Assembly: GCA_910588335.1 (NCBI GenBank)
Contig: CAJUQV010000006.1
Location: 48,348-112,347, forward strand
Direction of reading: 5' to 3'
From: an uncultured Ruminiclostridium sp.
GTDB taxonomy: Bacteria; Bacillota; Clostridia; Oscillospirales; Ruminococcaceae
DNA: 64,000 nt
The notes under the pieces are model-generated. The model was not told the origin of the DNA, made no database searches, and worked only from the letters and a program-made list of their open reading frames with translations. This document shows, one piece after another, positions 60,418 through 64,000 of the stretch (positions are counted from its first letter, which is position 1; the number at the start of each line of letters is the position of its first letter). Position numbers and translations under genes: made by a program.

Positions 60418-60467
60418 TCCGAAAGCCTTTGTTTTCAAGGGTTTTCGGCTTTTCTTATTTTTTTAAA
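60418..60467 (+). terminator. Terminator of tRNA-Arg
   Basis: CCGAAAGCCTTTGTTTTCAAGGGTTTTCGG followed by CTTTTCTTATTTTTTT. From here to 60686 I see no gene. Confidence 0.75.
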
Positions 60468-60686
60468 ATTTTCGCTTGATACCGTTTTTTCTTTGCTTAT
60501 GTTCCGTTGCAAATATTTTTTTAATTGTTCCTCTTACCGAAATCCGAATGATAATGATACTTCCGTAAGCGGCCGTCGGAAAACTCGGCAGAGGTGAAAT
60601 GCCTATGATACGGTGCTGCTCACCGTATTGTATTTAAGGGCGTTATATGTTATAATAAAGCCATTAAATCTTTTGGGAGGAGCAGA

Positions 60687-60910
60687 ATGAGGGTTTGTTA
60701 TAATAAACCTTGTAAGCTACTTATAGATAAAGGATTGAAAAAAGCCAATTACGAATAGCTGTCGGCGCAAGCAAAAGCACTTTTGCTAAACTTGGAAAAA
60801 ACGAAAATGTTACACTTCCTGTTTTGCTTAATATATGTGAATATCTGAATTGCGATTTTGGAAACATTATGGAAGCTGTGCCGGAAGATAAGGAGTCGCA
60901 TAATGAGTGA
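60687..60910 (+). pseudogene. vanU: Frameshifted vanU-like XRE regulator
   Basis: ATG with GGGAGGAG upstream encodes MRVCYNKPCKLLIDKGLKKA before a TAG at about 60758. A shift of one base near 60747 restores RIAVGASKSTFAKLGKNENV and TLPVLLNICEYLNCDFGNIM, ending EAVPEDKESHNE at 60910. The joined sequence is a small Cro/CI-type HTH like VanU of vanG operons. A single missing T in a TTA codon explains the break. Its stop overlaps the vanR start (ATGAGTGA). Confidence 0.75.
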
Positions 60911-61604
60911 AAGAATCTTAATTGTAGATGATGAGAAAGAAATCGTTGATTTGATAGAGGTCTATCTTAAAAACGACGGATATAGCGTAAATAAGTTTTA
61001 CAACGGAGCTGAAGCATTAAAATTTACACAGTCGAATGAGGTGGATTTAGCAATACTCGATGTCATGCTGCCTGATATAGACGGATTTCATATCTGCCAA
61101 AAAATTAGAGAAAGCTATACATATCCTATCATCATGTTAACGGCAAAAGACGAAGAAACGGACAAAATCACAGGCTTAACGCTGGGTGCGGACGATTATA
61201 TAACAAAACCGTTTAAACCGCTTGAATTGCTTGCACGGGTTAAATCCCAACTACGCAGATATAAAAAATATAATTCCCCACAATCCGAGGAAAAAGAAAA
61301 GAGTATTATTGAGCATTCCGGTTTGGTAATGAATATTAAGACGCACCAATGCACCCTAAATGAAAAATCGGTGGTATTAACCCCAACGGAATTTTCGATT
61401 CTGCGTATTCTCTTAGAAAACAAAGGGGATGTGGTCAGTGCCGAGGAACTTTTCCATAGTATTTGGAAAGATGAATATTACAGCAAAGCAAATAATACAA
61501 TAACGGTTCACATACGGCATTTGCGTGAAAAGCTAAATGACACTTTAGATGATCCCAAGTTTATCAAAACAATATGGGGAGTCGGTTATAAAATTGAAAT
61601 CTAA
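60903..61604 (+). CDS. vanR: OmpR-family response regulator, VanR type
   Basis: 233 aa. Receiver with VDDEKEIVDLIEVYL and D53 in LAILDVMLPDIDG, T in IIMLTAKDEETDKITGL, K in ADDYITKPFKPLEL; winged helix with LTPTEFSILRILLENKGDVV and TITVHIRHLREKLND. It resembles the VanR of vanG clusters. ATG at 60903 overlaps the vanU stop; the upstream TTG at 60858 is inside vanU and less likely. Confidence 0.88.
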   Translation: MSERILIVDDEKEIVDLIEVYLKNDGYSVNKFYNGAEALKFTQSNEVDLAILDVMLPDIDGFHICQKIRESYTYPIIMLTAKDEETDKITGLTLGADDYITKPFKPLELLARVKSQLRRYKKYNSPQSEEKEKSIIEHSGLVMNIKTHQCTLNEKSVVLTPTEFSILRILLENKGDVVSAEELFHSIWKDEYYSKANNTITVHIRHLREKLNDTLDDPKFIKTIWGVGYKIEI

Positions 61605-62718
61605 AATGACAGACGAATACAAAGTATTCAAACGAAAAATAATGCTGCGTTTTTTAATTACAGCATTTATAGCTACAGGCGTTGTCTTGCTTTTTTATTT
61701 TTTAGTTTGGTATGAGCGTGTCGGTGATTGGATTGTATCGGTTCTTCAATATTTTGGAATGACAAAACATGAAGCATTTGAGTTTTATCATGTTTCGCTT
61801 CGTCAAAATAAATCGGTCTTTTTTGCGATTGCAATTATACTGATTTTTATGATATTGCTTCGGTATCTCTTTGTGTGGATCGTCCGTTATTTCAATCATA
61901 TTAACGATGGTATTGACAACCTGCTTATTGACGACAATCAATCGATTCATCTTCTGCCCGAAATGGAACCAATGGAGAAAAAGCTCAATACAGTTAAGCA
62001 GACGCTATGGCAGCGCAAACAAGATTCGCTTCTTGCGGAGCAGCGCAAAAATGAAATAGTTATGTATTTGGCGCACGATATACGAACGCCCCTTACATCT
62101 GTTATCGGATACCTAAATCTTCTGGAAGAAGATCCCGAAATGCCGATAGAACAGCGGGCAAAATATGTACATATAACATTGGATAAAGCTTGCCGTTTAG
62201 AGAAAATGATCAATGAATTTTTCGAGATTACCCGCTATAATTCAGGGCAGATTACGCTTTCCAAGTCTAATATTGATTTATATTATATGCTTGTGCAACT
62301 AACGGATGAGCTTTCTCCCTGCTTTGCAGTCAGAGAGAATTCCATTGAGTTAAATATGGAGGAAGATTTAACCATCTATGCGGACGCTGATAAAATTGCA
62401 CGGGTATTCAGTAATATTTTGAGAAATGCAGCCGCATACAGCTATCCCCAAACCCCCATTGTAATATCGGCTAAAAAAACAGATAAGCACATTACGGTAT
62501 TTTTTAAAAATAAGGGCAAAACGATCCCGGAAAATGACAAAAGACATTTGTTTGATAAATTTTATCGCTCGGATAAGGCACGAGGCTCGGATAAAGGCGG
62601 AACAGGGTTAGGACTGGCGATTGCAAGAAAAATTGTGCTTTTGCATGGGGGACAAATCAATGTTATCAGCAAAAATGATACGATTATCTTTGGCGTAAGG
62701 TTTCCTGCAACAAATTAG
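61591..62718 (+). CDS. vanS: Sensor histidine kinase, VanS type
   Basis: About 375 aa. Two membrane helices (about 15-35 and 80-100) with a short outer loop, HAMP-like region, HisKA with VMYLAHDIRTPLTSVIGYLN, HATPase with IARVFSNILRNAAAYSYPQT and DKGGTGLGLAIARKIV. The start is uncertain: TTG at 61591 (overlapping vanR by 14 bases) or ATG at 61606. No strong ribosome site for either. Partner of vanR. Confidence 0.87.
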   Translation, partial: KLKSKMTDEYKVFKRKIMLRFLITAFIATGVVLLFYFLVWYERVGDWIVSVLQYFGMTKHEAFEFYHVSLRQNKSVFFAIAIILIFMILLRYLFVWIVRYFNHINDGIDNLLIDDNQSIHLLPEMEPMEKKLNTVKQTLWQRKQDSLLAEQRKNEIVMYLAHDIRTPLTSVIGYLNLLEEDPEMPIEQRAKYVHITLDKACRLEKMINEFFEITRYNSGQITLSKSNIDLYYMLVQLTDELSPCFAVRENSIELNMEEDLTIYADADKIARVFSNILRNAAAYSYPQTPIVISAKKTDKHITVFFKNKGKTIPENDKRHLFDKFYRSDKARGSDKGGTGLGLAIARKIVLLHGGQINVISKNDTIIFGVRFPATN

Positions 62719-62776
62719 GAAAACATCAATGCCATATTAGGATTTTCTTAGGAAATAAACAAATACATATTAAAAA

Positions 62777-62831
62777 CACAGGTGCTTCTGTTCGGTATAA
62801 TTATGACTGAACAGAGGCACTTGTGCTTTTT
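62777..62831 (+). terminator. Hairpin with T run between vanS and vanY
   Basis: CACAGGTGCTTCTGTTC (from 62777) pairs with GAACAGAGGCACTTGTG (to 62825), followed by CTTTTT. The loop GGTATAATTATGACT contains a TATAAT. The structure may end vanRS transcripts, may attenuate vanY, or may overlap the vanY promoter. Confidence 0.65.
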
Positions 62832-62847
62832 GAAAGGAGAATAAAAT

Positions 62848-63627
62848 ATGGAACACAGAAATGTTCAACACAATCGCAGACGCAATAAGCAGCGCAAATA
62901 TACCTTGATAAGCTCTTTGATTAGCTGCGCTTTATTCGTAACCTTATTATCCAGCGTGGTTCTTGTATGGAATTACGGAAAAGAGGCCGGGGATAAAAAT
63001 TTTGACAATCCGCCTATAACAATTACCAAAAACCATACGGTAAAAAATGAAACGGATTCCAACGACACGCAAAGTCCTGAAAACGAAACAGATTGGAATC
63101 TGATATTGGTGAACAGACAAAATGCTGTTCCCGCCAATTATAAAGCAGATTTGGTTGAAGTCTCCGGCGGAGAGAAAGTTGACAGACGGATTTATGAGCC
63201 GCTGATGGAAATGTTAGAGGCTGCGAAAGAGGGAAATTGGGATCAGATCCCTATGGTAGTATCCGGCTACCGAACACAAGCAACACAGCAAAAGCTATAT
63301 GATGACAAAATCGCAAAGTATAAAAAAGAAGGATATTCCGAAAGCGAAGCTATAGAACAGGCAAAGCAATGGGTGGCTGTCCCCGGTTACAGCGAACATC
63401 AGCTTGGTTTAGCGGTAGATATTAACGGGGCAACCTATGATGTTTATTTTTGGCTGCAAGAAAACAGCTATAAATATGGTTTTATTTTCCGCTATCCCGG
63501 CAACAAAACAGATATTACAGGTACGGCCGAAGAAGTTTGGCATTACCGTTATGTTGGCGTTGAAGCTGCAACAGAGATATACGAAAGAGGAATTTGTCTT
63601 GAAGAATATTTGGATGAAAAGCAATGA
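62848..63627 (+). CDS. vanY: D-Ala-D-Ala carboxypeptidase VanY (vanG type)
   Basis: 259 aa. Basic N-terminus, one membrane helix (LISSLISCALFVTLLSSVVL), then the zinc peptidase: VVSGYRTQATQQKLY, VPGYSEHQLGLAVDING with His and Asp ligands, and AEEVWHYRYVG with catalytic Glu and His ligand. Removes the terminal D-Ala from stem peptides, lowering glycopeptide binding. AAAGGAG precedes ATG. It follows vanRS as in vanG operons. Only distant similarity to the VanY-like protein at 40321. Confidence 0.9.
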   Translation: MEHRNVQHNRRRNKQRKYTLISSLISCALFVTLLSSVVLVWNYGKEAGDKNFDNPPITITKNHTVKNETDSNDTQSPENETDWNLILVNRQNAVPANYKADLVEVSGGEKVDRRIYEPLMEMLEAAKEGNWDQIPMVVSGYRTQATQQKLYDDKIAKYKKEGYSESEAIEQAKQWVAVPGYSEHQLGLAVDINGATYDVYFWLQENSYKYGFIFRYPGNKTDITGTAEEVWHYRYVGVEAATEIYERGICLEEYLDEKQ

Positions 63628-63997
63628 AAGGAAAAGACTGACGCAGATATTTTCGTTTCTACCTCCGCATAGAAAATGGCAAAGAAAGAGGCTCTTTTAT
63701 TTGGAAATACTGTTAGATGGAAACAGATACGCAAAGGAAAAATCCGAGACCTTATTGCCCAATGTAGTGTTTGAAACCGCCTCCCTCATGCTGAATGAGA
63801 AAAGCGGATTCGATATGAAATATCAAAAGATTTACCTTGTGGAACGGACGCTAATGATATGCCCAAGCGTTTCAGGTTTGTTATGCACTTACAGTCCCCC
63901 TACATATATAATTATACTTATTTATGTCATTTTTATAATGAACAGCAATTTAGAGCGTGTTCACGTAAAACTGTACAAAACAGCTAAAACATGCTAA
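63614..63997 (+). pseudogene. vanW: Truncated vanW
   Basis: ATG at 63614 overlaps the vanY end. MKSNERKRLTQIFSFLPPHR, KWQRKRLFYLEILLDGNRYA, KEKSETLLP and MLNEKSGFDMKYQ follow VanW from its start. After about 63827 the frame diverges (KIYLVERTLMICPSVSGLLC) and stops at 63997; VanW should continue for about 150 more residues. This looks like disruption by insertion or deletion. No known end sequence is visible before the window ends. Confidence 0.7.
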
Positions 63998-64000
63998 AAT

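Noticed and set aside
60858..60902. Upstream TTG start for vanR
   Set aside because: It lies within the restored vanU frame; ATG at 60903 overlaps the vanU stop in the usual ATGA manner and gives the normal VanR N-terminus.

Overview
The window reads as chromosome of a low-to-mid-GC, spore-forming gut or rumen member of the Clostridia, probably Oscillospirales/Ruminococcaceae. Support for this: spo0A and spoIVB are present; start sites carry GGAGG-type ribosome sites; promoters are sigma-A type (TTGACA-17-TATAAT upstream of rpmG and of a hybrid kinase); there is a DUF1540 protein, a surface protein ending in a degenerate TG-hydrophobic-KKRK tail, a CE2-like esterase, and a vanG-type regulatory cluster. 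Taxonomy is inferred from gene content only.

Layout. 0.3-6.6 kb: FGGY sugar kinase, an anchored surface protein with a structured leader, a decayed Rpn-type nuclease and a CE2-like SGNH esterase. 6.6-17.8 kb: NAD synthesis (nadB-nadC, a prolyl-tRNA editing protein and a cysteine desulfurase, all on the minus strand), hflX behind an apparent leader-peptide attenuator, galK, rodA and a degenerate GGDEF-EAL protein. 18-29.3 kb: small unknown proteins, a radical SAM protein, an ABC-DUF1854-ABC operon whose transporters carry an extra N-terminal domain and a zinc ribbon, trpS and an aminotransferase. 29.7-37.5 kb: a cysteine-rich unknown protein, the rpmG-secE-nusG-rplK-rplA operon, a ParB-like protein, corA and a LacI-sensor GGDEF protein. 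37.7-46.5 kb: GT51 transglycosylase, mnmA, VanY-like carboxypeptidase, DUF1540, a HAD phosphatase, spoIVB and spo0A. 46.8-59.8 kb: two MATE exporters, an AraC regulator divergent from glgP, a GGDEF protein divergent from a hybrid histidine kinase, and pyrB with a C-terminal PyrI-like zinc ribbon. 59.8-64 kb: an IS630 transposase remnant, tRNA-Arg(CCT), then a decayed vanG-like island: frameshifted vanU, vanR, vanS, vanY and truncated vanW.

The most striking feature is the density of small non-coding repeats between genes. There are at least four families. The most unusual is a 'double-hairpin' (DH) element: two different near-perfect hairpins joined by a conserved linker close to CACCCTAAGCACT, with ends TACTAAT/ATTAGTA. 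Stem sequence differs between most copies while complementarity is kept. One copy sits inside another repeat and is flanked by a duplicated TA, which shows that it moves and suggests IS630/mariner-type mobilisation. Two other families (TIR TAGCAATCC and TIR AGGCAACACCGC) are also flanked by TA. In several places a repeat supplies the stop codon of the adjacent gene.

Other points of interest: Spo0A has Glu at the phospho-acceptor position (E56), the hflX leader resembles ribosome-mediated attenuation, and the van cluster looks reduced to sensing plus carboxypeptidase within this window.
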